Positions 35,073 through 47,400 of a DNA stretch of 64,000 bases are shown here, one piece after another; within the stretch, counting starts at the first letter, position 1; each line of letters opens with the position of its first letter. Both the position numbers and the translations under genes were made by a program. The DNA is taken from contig CP075492.1 in assembly GCA_021613535.1 (NCBI GenBank), positions 12,152,001-12,216,000 of the forward strand, in the 5' to 3' direction. Source of the DNA: Adineta vaga (lineage: Eukaryota > Rotifera). The notes below the pieces were generated by a model, which made no database searches, was not told where the DNA came from, and saw only the letters and a program-made list of their open reading frames with translations.

Positions 35073-36062
35073 CTAAAACAAGAAAAGAAATAATGCATTC
35101 ACTTTACCTATGAAATGAATGAACACCGACAGTAGACAATTAATATTCGATGAAATTTTAGATTGTCTGTGTTATCTCTCTTGAGTTTAAACATGTGCTC
35201 TATAGATTTGTACATACGCAAGAGAGAAAGTGAATATTTGATTATCTTTTTCAACTAGCTGATTGATATTCTATCCGCCCTAACTATCTAAGATGACAAG
35301 AATAACAGTTTACTGTAATGTTTCCGAATTCTTTATGTAATACATGCAACAAAAAAAAAGAAAATGACTGATAAGAAACAGTGAAAAACAATCATGTATG
35401 ATGTAAGCTTATCAATAGGAAGAGATATAGGGCAAACATACATACTCATCTTTATTTAATTCTTCTTACATTCTTACCCTATGTGTTGATAATGTACAAT
35501 TTACACATAGTACATCACTGTCGGAAAGATAGTTCGATGAATTTTTTCTTCTTAACTCATCTACGGAGTTTAAGGTCAAGAAAAAGAAAAAGAAAAAGAA
35601 AACGAAACTGAATCGATTGTCACTTCACTTCACGATGACGACCACAACGTTAAGTGGTTTAATAGAATTGAAATGACAGGAAGAAAAGTTGTCGTCACTC
35701 ATCACAAAATCGTTTCTTTTCCTTCATCTTCTGCTTCTTCGTTTTTTTTATGAGCACTGTATAGCAAATAAGCGGCAACAGACCGGATGACGGACATATA
35801 CATACATAGAACGTATTGTGAGTGAATAGTTCATCAGTAGGCATACGCGTGTCGCTTGTGTAATCGTACTTGACACTCCGCCCATTTCAACAACATCCAA
35901 AGAGCAAAAGAAAAAAAGTCAAAATGTACGAGAATGATGATGGTGATGGTGGTGGTGGTGATGATGATGACGATGATGCAACAAGTCAGACCGAGAGGTT
36001 TAATCGAAACAACAGAATGAATAAAAAGTCGTTTGTATCATTCTCTTCTAAATATCTAGAAA

Positions 36063-36100
36063 AATGAATGAATGAATGAATGAATGAATGAATGAAATAG
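36063..36100. repeat. AATG tetranucleotide microsatellite
   Basis: About nine consecutive AATG (TGAA) units, in non-coding DNA. Confidence 0.85.
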
Positions 36101-37726
36101 AAAGAGAAGGAAGGAGGGAGAGAGAAGTGAGTTGAAATAACAATGATCATATTCTCACTTGCTACTAAACAGATCAGTTTTGATATGGTTAATTCACATT
36201 TTTTTAATCCCTAAAGGAAAACAGCACATCCTATTGTAATGTCCATCACTATTTCGTCGAACATAGAAAGTAAACGAGACTAATGAGTAAAAATCTAAAC
36301 GAATGATGTGCTATACCTCTAGTCAACTTCAAACATTAATCACTGAGAAAAAAAAACGATTATCGACTTCCCATGGCGGACAGAAGAGAAACAGAGAAAA
36401 AAATCACCACCTGTCCGAAGACGCGCTGTTAGGAAAAAGGTGCGAAGTGACTGTTCTAACCTTCAAAAAGCTCTCAGGTGTAGGATATACTATAACGATA
36501 AATGATTGCCGTCCAATTCCGGCATTGAACAGATGAAGCTATTTTTCTTCCTGTGTCTTAACCTTATCAGTTTTATTTGAAAAAAAAAGTCGAGTATATA
36601 CCCACAGATTCGTTAGCAGAACAATATATATGCAAATATTCGAACCATGAAATGGTCCGTTATCGATAAGATGAGAATGAAGAATGAATACACATATACA
36701 TACTCATCATTACACTACTCAAGCATGCATACACTCAACAAAAGGTAACAATCCCACAATTGAATTAGTCTTGATATATGAATATCGACGGAAAGAAAAA
36801 CTGATGAGAGATGAAGAAGAATTAGTCTGAAGTGTTGACTGACAAATGAAAAAATCTAAATAAACTTATGATTATAGAAGACAAGATCAATAAATAACAT
36901 TGTATTCGATAGGGATATGAACATAAGAGCAACCAATCAACACCAGATGAGTGAATGATAGACAAATACAAAGAAAGATTCAATATTCATCATTGTAATA
37001 ACAAAATGAAGTTTTAGTCTATGATATACAGCGGAGAAAAGTAGTCTTTCACACGAAAAAAAAAATCGTTCATTCATTAATCAAGAATTGAAAAGTTTTT
37101 TCTCCAGATGTTTTGTTTCATATCAAGTGTCTTTTGTGAAGCAAGCTCGAATGATAAACTCAAGGAGAATTTACTCACGTTCTAGATTTCTTTAGTCTAT
37201 CTAACGAAATATAAATGCCTTGAGGGTGATAAAAAATAATTGGTAAGAACTCTTTTAACAGATAAGATGAGATAGAACGACGAAGTAATGTCTTTGCACA
37301 TTGGTTATAAGCAAAGAAAAATGGAAAAGTCAATGTTTGTCAGATCGTACATGATAATATCAAATTTGTCCTTCGATAAGAACAGAATTTGATGGAATCC
37401 CGTGGCTCTTCTCGAGGACCCTCATCAATTAGTAACGAATGAGTTCTCTATTCTAATATGATTAGACGATACTGTTACTATAAATGCTACTATTTCTTTC
37501 TTTTGCTTCTTCTCTACTCTTCCTTCTCTTAGTTCAGTTAATAGAGCAAACGAAGAAGAAAATAGATGTTCTCTCCTTCGCTCTTTCTCTGTCTTGGTCT
37601 CTTAGGACGCAAGAAAAACAACAACATCATACGTATACAAACCGAATATTAACACTCTCACTAGATTATTCTTCTTCAGCTTTGCTTTCATTTTCTCGAT
37701 TTCTTTAGGGATCCTATACTCTTTCT

Positions 37727-37746
37727 CACACACACACACACATACA
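37727..37746. repeat. CA microsatellite
   Basis: About eight CA units followed by imperfect CATACACA. Confidence 0.75.
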
Positions 37747-39776
37747 CAAACGATGTTTGTCAACCAACGGCCATAATTCAGTCACGATTGATCAAGCGAT
37801 TTCAATTGTATACTACTACGAATGATTCGATTATAATCATAGAGAAAATAAAAGAGTGAAAACGTTTGCATGCTTGATTGAAGTTCGATGATTAAACTCC
37901 AATGAACTGTTCATATGATGAGCAATAATAGGCATACGACTGTTGACCACATCATCAAAATATATTCACAGTCTCTTTGATATGGAAATTAACATAGTAG
38001 TGATATCATATTTCCTTTTCTTTCTCAATTGTATCATAGTTTTGATCAATGATTTGAAACCGAGAAGAAAAGTTAATTAACAATCGCTATTTTCTTCAAA
38101 TAATAATGAACTCGATTGATTTAAATCAAGAGAAAAAAAATGCAGTAAGAAATCTAAACTATTCGATTCTTTCATACAATAGACAGATTAAATGTAGTTT
38201 GAGTCGTTTGTTTTAATGAAGAAATTGGAATCGTTATTCATTCAAGTATATTTGTTCAATGAAAATCATGTTTTCATCAACTATACAACAAAGAAGAGAT
38301 CAGACCAGATTTGAATATTAATTTTCGACAACACAAATCATCGACATTTATCTCTCTTTTCGAGGTCGAACATTTGATATTTGTATGTGATTCGTTCTTT
38401 TTCATCTTTCTGCTCATTATTTGTACAACAGATGCTAATCGAATATTGTTTCATAAGTTCTTCTTTTCTTTTCTATTCTATTCTACATCATATAAAGAAA
38501 GAAGGTGCCACATGTGTGTTCATTGATACTTTTCTTCTTTTCAAGGTGAACACTGGTAGTAGACACAGACATTTTATTGATTTGTTTATATAGCTTATAG
38601 AAGAGTCTCAACAGAATTATACCACAAACTGTCTTACTCGATCCAGAAATTATCTATAAATGCAGATGATATTAGACGGTGCTTTGTTAATGATGATACT
38701 AGTGCCAGTGTAAAAGAGACGGAGAATAACAAAAGAAAATGTCTCATTGTTATTGTTCGATTCGTTAAAAAAGAACGCAAATTATCTTCCTTTATTTCAA
38801 ACTGTCAGTCATCCTTGACACTCTATCAATGCTATTTCACAATGACAATACCAGATGAAACAATGGTTAATCATATTACAGAAAAATCATCAACATGCTT
38901 TTCCTATGTTATTCAACGATGAGCAAACGAAATCTATGAGGAACTTTTTGTTACCTAAAAAAATGAATATCATCAAACTTTAGTTAAGGATGATTTGAAT
39001 GCTTATGTGGTATAGAAGTTAATCATTATTTTATTCGATCATGCTTATTTGAAAATAAGAAACGTTCCTAGTTCTATGAGTTTTTAATATAATGAATAAT
39101 TTTGTTCTGAATGATTTAGTATTACAAAATCTTCTATGCTGGAATAAGAATTGGAAAATGTCATTCATTAGTGTTCAGATTAGCAAATAACGTCAATCAT
39201 AGACGATTCATTTGCTGTTTGCCCTATCGACATTTACAAAAATGTCAGATCGATGTTTCATTTTGATATGTGAATATTCAACTTAAATTGTAGACAAAAG
39301 TAAAGATTATTTGATAGCTTCTATCAGAATACATCTATAGAAGGTTAATACACATGTATAGACAGATAATTGTAGATAAATTTTGTTTTTCGGCTCCAAT
39401 TTCTAATTAAATGTAGTTACGTATCATTTCTAATGAGAACTCAATGCGTCTGGCGTCATGTCAGTAGCTGTATAGTATTGATTGAATATAAATTGATAGT
39501 AATTATTTTCAGATTCAAAGTAGTAACGTATTATTCCTTTGATTCTTCTTCTCAGACGTAGAATAACAAAATCTGATTATAGAAATATACTGATATACAT
39601 GATACAATAAAGTATTTATTTACAACAAACACGTTACAATTTGTTTGCAGTCCACGCGAGGATGATGAAGTACACATTTAATATAATACCCTGGTTAAGT
39701 TAGATTATATTTTATACTACTATTCGATGGTTAGATATATCAAAAAGGTTATATGATCAAGGACATTCAAACATAA

Positions 39777-39793
39777 ACACGTGTCTATATATA
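39777..39793 (+). promoter_or_regulatory. CACGTG E-box fused to a TATA box
   Basis: The palindrome ACACGTGT (39777-39784) is followed one base later by TATATATA (39786-39793), 48 bp before the ATG at 39842. A start site about 30 bp after the TATA box would leave a leader of some 25 nt. The spacing makes this a convincing core promoter, but it has not been tested. Confidence 0.55.
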
Positions 39794-39841
39794 GTCGTTC
39801 TATTTCATTTTTCTACATTATATATCAAACTATCTTTTATA

Positions 39842-40892
39842 ATGTCTTACGTAAACTCTTCTACATCTACCGCTACATCATCTTCAGGTTCAGCCAAGAT
39901 TCATTCAGCACATGCTGATAATGTTCATGTTCAATCGGTTGTTCAAAGTGAAACTCAATCAAAGGTTAGCATTGATAATGCGAGAAAAATGAATGATCTT
40001 ATGGCTCGACTTGGTAAACTGAATATTTATAGTTTGAAAAAAAAAAGATTTTTGTTTTTCTTGATTATCTTAGGATCAACACATAGCCAAATTGATGAAT
40101 ATTCACGTAAACGCACTGAAGAAATTAATGAAGGTGTCACTGAAGCTCTACAAAAAATTGTAATGGAAACACAACAACATCAACAATTACTTCTTGCTGA
40201 TGCTAATTCTCGTACAGCTGGTAAGATGACCGATTGATTTGATTGAAAAGAAAAGATTATTTATAATATATTTTTCTTCTTCAGAAATTGAAAACGGTTT
40301 TAAACTTAAACTTCAGGAACAGATTGCTAAACTTGATACAGAAAAGGCTGGTTTCCTTGCTGAACTTGAAAAAGAACTCGGTGTTCGTCAAGAATCGATT
40401 CTTGAAACTGCACGTAAACGTATTGATGATCTTAATGAAGAAGCTAACCGTTTGAAGATGGTATTAGTCATAAATATCTTGATTAGTATCATTATCTTTT
40501 TCTTCATTTTCAGGGTGTTCTCAGAGAAGCTCAATTACAAAGTCATGCTAAAATCAGTAACTATATTTCTTCAATCACATGATTAATTTACTTTACTCTT
40601 CTTATATTATATAGATCAAATAACTGAACAAGTAGTTGCACTTGGTCATGAAGATGCTACACGTCGTCTTGCTTCAACTACAACTACAGTTTGTTTTTTT
40701 TGCCTATCTATTTGAAACTTCTATTTACTTCAATATAATTTTTTGTAGGTTATTACAACTAGAGCTGAAGCTACTGGTGAAAATCATATTGAAGGCAAAC
40801 CAATTACAGTTGGCACAACAGCTAAACATGTTGAATCATCAAAATCAACCACGAGTTCTTCATCTTATGCTGATGCTCAACGTCATTTTTAA
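39842..40892 (+). CDS. Hydrophilic alpha-helical coiled-coil protein with disordered ends (anhydrobiosis-protein-like architecture)
   Basis: Six exons with short introns, all joined in frame, giving about 250 residues. The N-terminal 55 residues are Ser/Thr/His-rich and likely disordered (MSYVNSSTSTATSSSGSAKI). The central 120 residues are charged, helical and low in bulky residues (IDEYSRKRTEEINEGVTEAL, KLKLQEQIAKLDTEKAGFLA, ESILETARKRIDDLNEEANR), with no Cys or Trp seen. The C-terminus is again Thr/Ser-rich (ASTTTTVITTRAEATGENHI) and ends YADAQRHF. There is no signal peptide or membrane segment. I recognise no named family. The disordered-helix-disordered layout and length resemble tardigrade CAHS proteins, and the charge bias resembles LEA proteins; this is likeness of design, not shown homology. 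A generic cytoskeletal coiled coil is the main alternative. Confidence 0.75.
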
Positions 40893-42930
40893 ATCAATTG
40901 ATATTGATTACAAAGAAATTATGTTTTATTATGACATTGTGTTCTTATGAATTTCGATTCGTAGATATTAACGAAAATAAAACTATAGATTTTTTATTTT
41001 AAATACATTACTATTCAAGTAGACAAAAATGAATAAAAAACGGTGAAATATGCGTGACGCACTCTTGTTTTTTCTTATTCTCGACCTTAATACCAATTTC
41101 TCGATAAACATATATATATATACATATGTGTAATTCTATACGCATTATAGTTCGAGGGCTAGTAATGATTATGTTGTGAGTATATTAGTCTGAATGTGCA
41201 GAGATTTCGATGTCAAACTTAGTAGAATGTTCTGAATGGAGCTACAAAGAACCGCCTGGAGCTTTGAAATATCAGACAAAGTTTTTAGAATCTGTCAAAG
41301 ATTCGCTATGATGCAAGTGAAATTATTTAGGTGAAAACAAAGAATATGCTGTTATTTATATCATTTATATCCTTTGATTATGGTTTATATATATCATATG
41401 GCACAATGAAGTATACATTTTCTTGCTATCTATTGCACTTAACATACGACAACGCTTTAATATTGCAGCAAATCATCGTATTTGTTTTTGCTAGTGCGTC
41501 AACGATGGTCGTAGGCGTTTTTCTGAAGGTCTTCTCCGTCTTGGTATGCATATAAATCTCTAATCTTAAACCATTCATAACTCAAGAACTGTCATATTTT
41601 GACAATTTCATATATCAAAACCAATCAATAACAAAATGATACATACGTTCCTGTGAATAATCAACCAATAACATACTATTCTCTTTAGAAAACAACATGC
41701 TCCTTTTCTGAACTGGTACATTTCGTAAAAGTGGATCTCGGGGAAACTTTCTAAAACTGTCGTATGCACTCTTCAAGTGTCTGTCATAAAAGATAAATAT
41801 TCCGCTAATTTCTGAGCATGTTAGAATGTAATAAACTTTAATATTATGCAAAAATCATGACTACATACATACCTATCAGCTGATGAACATGGGTGCAATT
41901 TCAAAGAATAACACTTAATAATGAAATTATTCTTTAGACAGAAAAAAAGTTATTCCTTGCATAGATGATAAAAACGTCCTAGAGTTTATATCGATAATGT
42001 TGTGTAAAACAAAGTTTATAGTCACAAGATCATTGATTATTTCATCAAAGAAGACTTCTGTAACAATAGTGCTCATACAAATCTGATGAATGCTCGGAAT
42101 TTATAAGACTTTGTTATAAAAGACGTTGTTTAGCATGTTCTTTGAACCGATCATATTCAGTTTCATGGCATAAATACATGCTGCAAGAATATAATTATTA
42201 CAGCAGTTCAAAATGTTTGATGATATAAATCCAATGCACAACAATTACAGAAACAGGTAATAGGAAAGGGAAAAAATTTGATATTTACCAAGAAATCATC
42301 CGGTTGAAACCGGAAAAAATCGTCTCGAGATATTGGCAAACTGATTGTAGTTAAACAGAATTCAAATAATCAAAATCTCAAACTACACTATACTGTTCAT
42401 ATTCTGAATTGTTATCACATCAAATCAGCACAATATTAAACTTGCATATTCTTTTCTCTAATAAGCGCTAGTGGTGCAGTCATCTTTCTATCAATTGATT
42501 TGATTAGTTAGATTCATTCTTGATCTAGATAAAGAGAAAAAGATTAGATAGCCGATCTACACGCACGTATTTCATCTACAGATCCTATCAACTACTTCAA
42601 TATTCTTTTATTCTATTGTCAGTAAAGTTCAAACATACCTATTGATCAAAGCAATCCATCGAATAGTATAATTAAGCAAGAAAAAAAGGAAATTTGAATA
42701 TGAAATATTTATCATTCTGTTTTTTTTATTGATTATCATAATTTTGACAAAAAAAAGCAATAAATTTGCAAAAAATATTGCATATGAAGACATGAATTCA
42801 ACGAAACAAAACAAACATTCAGAGACATTCTACAGCCATGATAAATTGCACACATAATAAAGAATTGTTTAAAGGATAATTAATGAGAATGCTGTTTAAT
42901 TATTTGAATGCATAGCACCAGATCTTTGAA
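40893..42930. other. 2-kb region without a firm gene
   Basis: Mostly AT-rich. Between about 41420 and 42483 the minus strand contains several exon-like pieces with plausible splice sites, listed separately as a possible relic. The remainder shows nothing recognisable. Confidence 0.4.
41420..42483 (-). pseudogene. Possible small gene or gene relic, unidentified
   Basis: Exon-like pieces on the minus strand. One near 41925-41880 reads CYSLKLHPCSSADR; it splices in frame to one near 41780-41653 (HLKSAYDSFRKFPRDPLLRN...VDYSQE). A further piece (IYMHTKTEKTFRKTPTTIVD) would follow if an acceptor near 41550 is used. Separately, near 42350-42118, LETIFSGFNRMISC-MYLCHE...FKEHAKQRLL-stop reads like a C-terminal end, and a possible start, MTAPLALIREKNMQ, lies at 42483. 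I could not join these into one open reading frame and recognise no family. It may be one or two decayed genes. Confidence 0.3.
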
Positions 42931-43134
42931 TTATAATGGAACACATTTACTTTTATCTTTATATGGATTGATAATACCGATTTTTTCCCATCCAATTACC
43001 AAGACATCGCCATTTTCATGATCTTGACAAAATTTAATAAGATCTTTACATGCAGTTGAAAGTTTAATACGATCAATATTGGCTTCGGTACGTAATTGTT
43101 GGATTAGTTTTTGTTTATTTTCAACTACGGACAT
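42931..43134 (-). CDS. Heterotrimeric G protein gamma subunit
   Basis: A single coding exon of 67 residues, the usual G gamma length. It begins MSVVENKQKLIQQLRTEANI, followed by DRIKLSTACKDLIKFCQDHE. The QLRxEANIDRIKxSxA segment is the coiled-coil that pairs with G beta. NPYKDKSK precedes the C-terminal CaaX box CVPL. A final Leu predicts geranylgeranylation, which anchors the beta-gamma dimer to the membrane. ATG 43134 is chosen because the family starts here; the open frame reaches back to 43218 only through a splice acceptor-like stretch (around 43184), so the 5' UTR is probably spliced. It signals downstream of G-protein coupled receptors. Which G beta or receptor it serves cannot be read from the sequence. 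Confidence 0.92.
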   Translation of the reverse strand: MSVVENKQKLIQQLRTEANIDRIKLSTACKDLIKFCQDHENGDVLVIGWEKIGIINPYKDKSKCVPL

Positions 43135-43718
43135 TGTCGATTGAATTCTTGAGATAATGAAATCAAATTTTGCGAAATATCTAAAAATGAAAAACAGCAA
43201 CGGAGGGAAAAGATTCAATGCTTTTCTTTGTGTCTTTTATGAATGAGACAGATTCGATTATGTTCTTTTTTTCTCTCGTCTATCAAGAATAGCAGGGAAA
43301 AAACGAGCAATAAGGCGAGCATTTTCTCTCGCTTTTGCTTAGAACAGGAACTGGAAAAAGCTCATTTTTTTTCTCTATGTTTGTCATTTGTAATCATTTC
43401 TTTTGCTGTTCTATCTTCATAGAGAAGTAATCAATGATGACTAATGATTATCTTCGTGTCAAAAATTCGCATAAACTATTGATTAACAAATTTTGTCGAC
43501 AAATTTAAATAGAATAAAAAAAATCTTATAACAACGAACTATTGAAGAAAACGAAAGAAGATTTCAAAACAAAAACAAAAACAAAATCATCAGCATCGTT
43601 CTTTCTGTTCGAAAATAACTATCACTGAAGATTTTTAATTTAGTGATTTTAACGGAATATACGGAAAACAAAAGTATATATATATATTAAATCAATCAAA
43701 GAGATTCGACAAAACTGT
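43135..43718. other. Intergenic region, TBC1D22 to G gamma
   Basis: About 580 bp between two minus-strand genes. It contains A-rich tracts and a repeated CAAAAA stretch near 43568-43588. It should hold the G gamma promoter and 5' UTR. Nothing else recognised. Confidence 0.5.
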
Positions 43719-45905
43719 TCAAGTATTTGATAAATGTCGTGGTGCATCTGCAAACATCACTTTTAATTGATATGCTTCCGCTGTTAGAATACTTATATCA
43801 TTGCTTGTCCATGAATGTGTCGGTAAATTTTGCAGAAAGAGTAATAAACCCTGGAAAAGGTAAAGAATTGTGAAAAAAAATTACCAATTCAATGACATGT
43901 TTTGTACGTACTTGAAAGTCTTTTTCACGTAAAAGATCTTTAGAAAAACGAATTAAAAATGCAGCACATATATACAAATGAAAATGAGAGAAACCATCTT
44001 GTTCAGCCTAGAAGAAAAACAAACAGGTAATGATTTGTTTCTTTTCATAATTCAAAGAATATATAAATTACAAGATAAGTATCCCAAAGACGAATCGTAC
44101 ATCGAATAGGTAATTCTCTCATGAGTAAATTATTCATCCAACGAAAACTGAATTGTAAAAATTCGATATGTTGATTTTTTAAATGACGATAGAGTGGTTC
44201 TAAAATCAAGTTTGTTATTTTTTTTATAAAGAAAAATCAGAAAAATGATCATTTGAAACAAACCATCAATACGTTTGATTAATTCTTCTAATGTTCGAAT
44301 TTTATATTGAATACCAGGTTGAGCAAATGTATAATTGTCTTGAATACCTTCAAGTAAATAAGATGTTGCCCAATAGCTATCAGCTTCAATAACACGTCGA
44401 TCTGATTCGGATAAAGAATTTATATCAAAATTTTCAATATCTGTATCTAGAATATTTCATAAATGATCGTGTTAATTGAAGAAGAATGAATATACTATTT
44501 ACCATTCTCGATGAACTCCGAAAGAAAAACCACAAAGAATGGTGTAACAAGATCATTGATACCTTGTACATAACCACTAGCTGGATGACGAATTGCCCAA
44601 ATGAATAGAATACGTTCGAATAATTGTTGAACAACAATCTGTTGAAATATTGGCATTAGTGGAGTCATACGTGGAATGTCTATATGAATCTAAATTGAAT
44701 AGAAAAGAATTTTCCCAAGATCAATATACTCATTACAAATTAAACAAAGAAAGACACGACTGAATTGTTAAACAGAATGAATTCAATTACAACTGTCTTG
44801 TAAATGTATGCACTATGACTTATTGATCTGATATCAAGACATGTATTGTTTTCTAACCTGTCTGAATGTATCTTGATGTTCACTATCTGTTCTAGTATGG
44901 TAATATTGACTAACATATGACCAATATTCATCACGTTTTCGTGTTAATGTATCTTCTCGACGTTCGATTTTCGGTGGTAAATATCCCTAAACAAAAATAA
45001 AACATCATTATGAACATAATCGAATCTATAAAACATACACAAAGTAATTTCCATGCTTGTGGACGATATGGTTTAGGGATCCCATTCCAACTAGCTTTAC
45101 GTAACTCATCTAAAGTTAAAATAGATGAATGTTTTGTATCGTTGAAAGAAAAAGACTATTACTTAAATCTACAGTTGATTGATCGAATAATTGTTTAAAT
45201 TTATTTTCTTTTTGTTGATTTACATCCATGATTGTATTTACATTTAATTTCGTATTTTTCGTTGTTGAAGACGAACTAGCATTATTATTGCTTGTATATT
45301 GAGTTTGTAGGGATGTTTTCGTATTAAATTGATCATTCGTTCGTCGACTACCAAGACCTGAAGAAGAGGTTGAGCTTGAATTTGTTGAAAGATTTGGACG
45401 ACGAACTAAATAAACAAACAGACAATACATATTTTCATCGACAAAATTCTTCTTACCATTTGTACTTTTTTGTTGTTGAGCAAATTTTGATGCTGCTACT
45501 TCTTCTACTTTCTAAATACAAAAAAAAACAAAAAACAAAGTTCATGCATACCGTTATCACAATATTTAACCTGTTTAGAAATAGCTAAATCATCATCATC
45601 ATCATCGTTCTTATCAAGTATTCTTAATGTCATTGCTCTATCATCAATTTCCCAAGCATCATCAGTGTTAATCGAATATGCATTGAATTTTTCTTGATCT
45701 TTCTTTTTAGACATATTTGGTTTGAATTGAATAGATTTATCAGCTAATTTGGATGAAAGTGGTGGATATTGAGCGCCGAAAATTGATCTTTAAACGAATA
45801 AATAGAAAAGAAATTAATTGAAGTTTAAAAAAAAACAAGAACAACTAACCGACCAGATACGGAATGTTCTGTTTTCAAAACAGGTTCTGGTCTATTGCCA
45901 AACAT
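43719..45905 (-). CDS. TBC1D22: TBC1 domain family member 22 (Rab GTPase-activating protein)
   Basis: About ten exons on the minus strand, roughly 490 residues, from ATG 45905 (MFGNRPEPVLKTEHSV) to a stop at 43719. The first 200 residues are low complexity (Ser/Asn-rich, an Asp run). The TBC domain starts at WNGIPKPYRPQAWKLLCGYL. It shows both catalytic fingers: the arginine finger in IHIDIPR and the glutamine finger in YVQGIND. Other highly conserved family stretches are FERILFIWAIRHPASG, DLVTPFFVVFLSE, QDNYTFAQPGIQ, FRWMNNLLMRELPIRC and GFSHFHLYICAAFLI. The C-terminus FADAPRHLSNT matches the family end. TBC1D22 proteins act at the Golgi and bind 14-3-3/GBF1-type partners in vertebrates; the Rab target here is unknown. 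It shares a 292-bp divergent promoter region with AKAP14. Confidence 0.93.
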
Positions 45906-46197
45906 TGGCAAAATTAATAATTAACACATTGTTTTCTAAAAATTACAAAAATAAATAAAAGAACAAGAAAAATGATATTATTTTAATAGAAGAGAAACGA
46001 AGGCGGCGAAGAAGAAGAAGAAGAAAAAGAAAAGAATGAATGAATACATACTTGGTATTCATTGGATATTTTATTGAAGAAGTTTAATTGGATTTTTTAT
46101 TCACCAATAAAATACATTAAACGTTTACCATAGTAACAGATATAGAAAAATAAAGTCAAGAGCATTTCAAGTATTCAGATTTGTTACAATTTAAACA
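45906..46197. promoter_or_regulatory. Bidirectional promoter region (TBC1D22 / AKAP14)
   Basis: Only 292 bp separate the two divergent start codons, so both promoters and leaders must lie here. The region is A/G-rich on the + strand, with a GAA run at 46009-46024. No clear TATA box is seen, which suits a housekeeping-type bidirectional promoter. Confidence 0.55.
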
Positions 46198-47044
46198 ATG
46201 ACTGTTAACAATAACAATATTCATGAAGTGTGTTATTGATACTATTTTGTACGATGTTAAAATTGATTTTTATGTCTTTTAGTCATTTGTTCAATCTGAA
46301 GATTATGATTTACTAGCATATGAAGCACATCGTATTGTCGATGAAGTTGTCGCACAATCTTTAGTTCATATGCATGATAAAACTATTGATCAAACCGAAG
46401 AGAAAAATGAACGCGGACGTTTTATTGAATCAGAAAATGATCATGAACAAGAAAAAACTGAAGGCTATTCAGTAGTACAATGGCCGACTATCGAAGAATT
46501 TAAAAATACAAATATTGGTCTAGAGAAAATAAATGAATATATTGAAAAGGTGAGACTTCCTTACAAGCGATTTTATCCTGAATAAATACATGATTTTCTT
46601 TGTTTCTAGCAATGGAAAACAACACCAGGCGGTCAAGATCCATGCTGGTTATATGTAACTGATTTTATTGAAAAAAAATCCCTTGAATTCAATGATCTTT
46701 ATATCTATCGCGTAGACATTTTCTTTTCAAAATCAATTCTTTATCATAAATTTCTCCCGTAGGTTCGATATTCTATACCAACACGACGTCAACCCATTCC
46801 AAAACATACTGCATCAGTCTATTTCACTTTTGATGTTTCCAAAGTTAAATCAAAAGTAAATATTGATAATTCTAAACAAAAGAAAATTGCAAAATTTTTC
46901 TTCTAGAATACAATCATTCCAGTTTCATTTGTATTTGAAAATATGCGACTTATTCATTATCCAGATAAATTTCGTTTTCGTCAAATATGGTTAGAAAATA
47001 TTCTTTTAATGAAAGAAAAACTAGCGAATACAATAGATTTTTAA
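46198..47044 (+). CDS. AKAP14: A-kinase anchor protein 14 (AKAP28), ciliary
   Basis: Five exons, about 215 residues. A short first exon (MTVNNNNIHE) is spliced to SFVQSEDYDLLAYEAHRIVD. The helix YEAHRIVDEVVAQSLVHM has the amphipathic spacing of PKA RII-binding sites. VQWPTIEEFKNTNIGLEKIN then matches the start of the AKAP28 domain. The last exons give VRYSIPTRRQPIPKHTASVY, FTFDVSKVKSK and FRFRQIWLENI, all aligning well with vertebrate AKAP14 as I recall it. Vertebrate AKAP28 anchors PKA in ciliary axonemes, which fits a heavily ciliated rotifer. The role in this organism is inferred. The gene converges with FCHO, 356 bp away. Confidence 0.87.
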
Positions 47045-47400
47045 TTCAGTTCTCTCTTTTATTATCTTTCTTTCATATATATATAGATGAACAAACATAA
47101 AATAGAATGAAAAAAGAAAACATTTTGAACGATATATGATTTAATATATATATATATATGTATTTATAATAAATGTACATATCATATGGGATTGATGAAG
47201 TTTTTCTCTGATGATTATGATTGGTTACAAAACAGGATGAGTAACGATAAGTGTGATATCAACTCTAAAGATAATGATGTGCGTAGGGACTGTAAAATAA
47301 CCAAATGAGAAAAGAAAAATAAATTCAACTGTTCACACTAAATATCGCACATTTTATTGTAAGACTAAGTGAAATGTTTGATATTGAAGAAAATGGGAGT
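47045..47400. other. Convergent intergenic gap
   Basis: 356 bp between AKAP14 and FCHO 3' ends, with AT repeats (47143-47159) and AATAAA-like signals. No gene seen. Confidence 0.5.

Larger units (their letters stand above)
35073..39841. other. 4.8-kb intergenic region
   Basis: The longest gene-free stretch. It is AT-rich with simple repeats: GAAAAA-type (about 35577-35602), GGT/GAT (about 35936-35976), AATG (36063-36100) and CA (37727-37746). The ORFs are short, repeat-derived and without family features. The last 70 bp hold the compact promoter of the coiled-coil gene. Distal regulatory sequence or unannotated non-coding RNA is possible; I see nothing specific. Confidence 0.5.

Noticed and set aside
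35870-36067. ORF with Asp/Gly runs
   Set aside because: A translation of the GAT/GGT microsatellite; no splice or family support.
36303-36536. 77-codon ORF in the 4.8-kb desert
   Set aside because: Mixed composition, but no homology I can name, no splice signals and no supporting neighbour.
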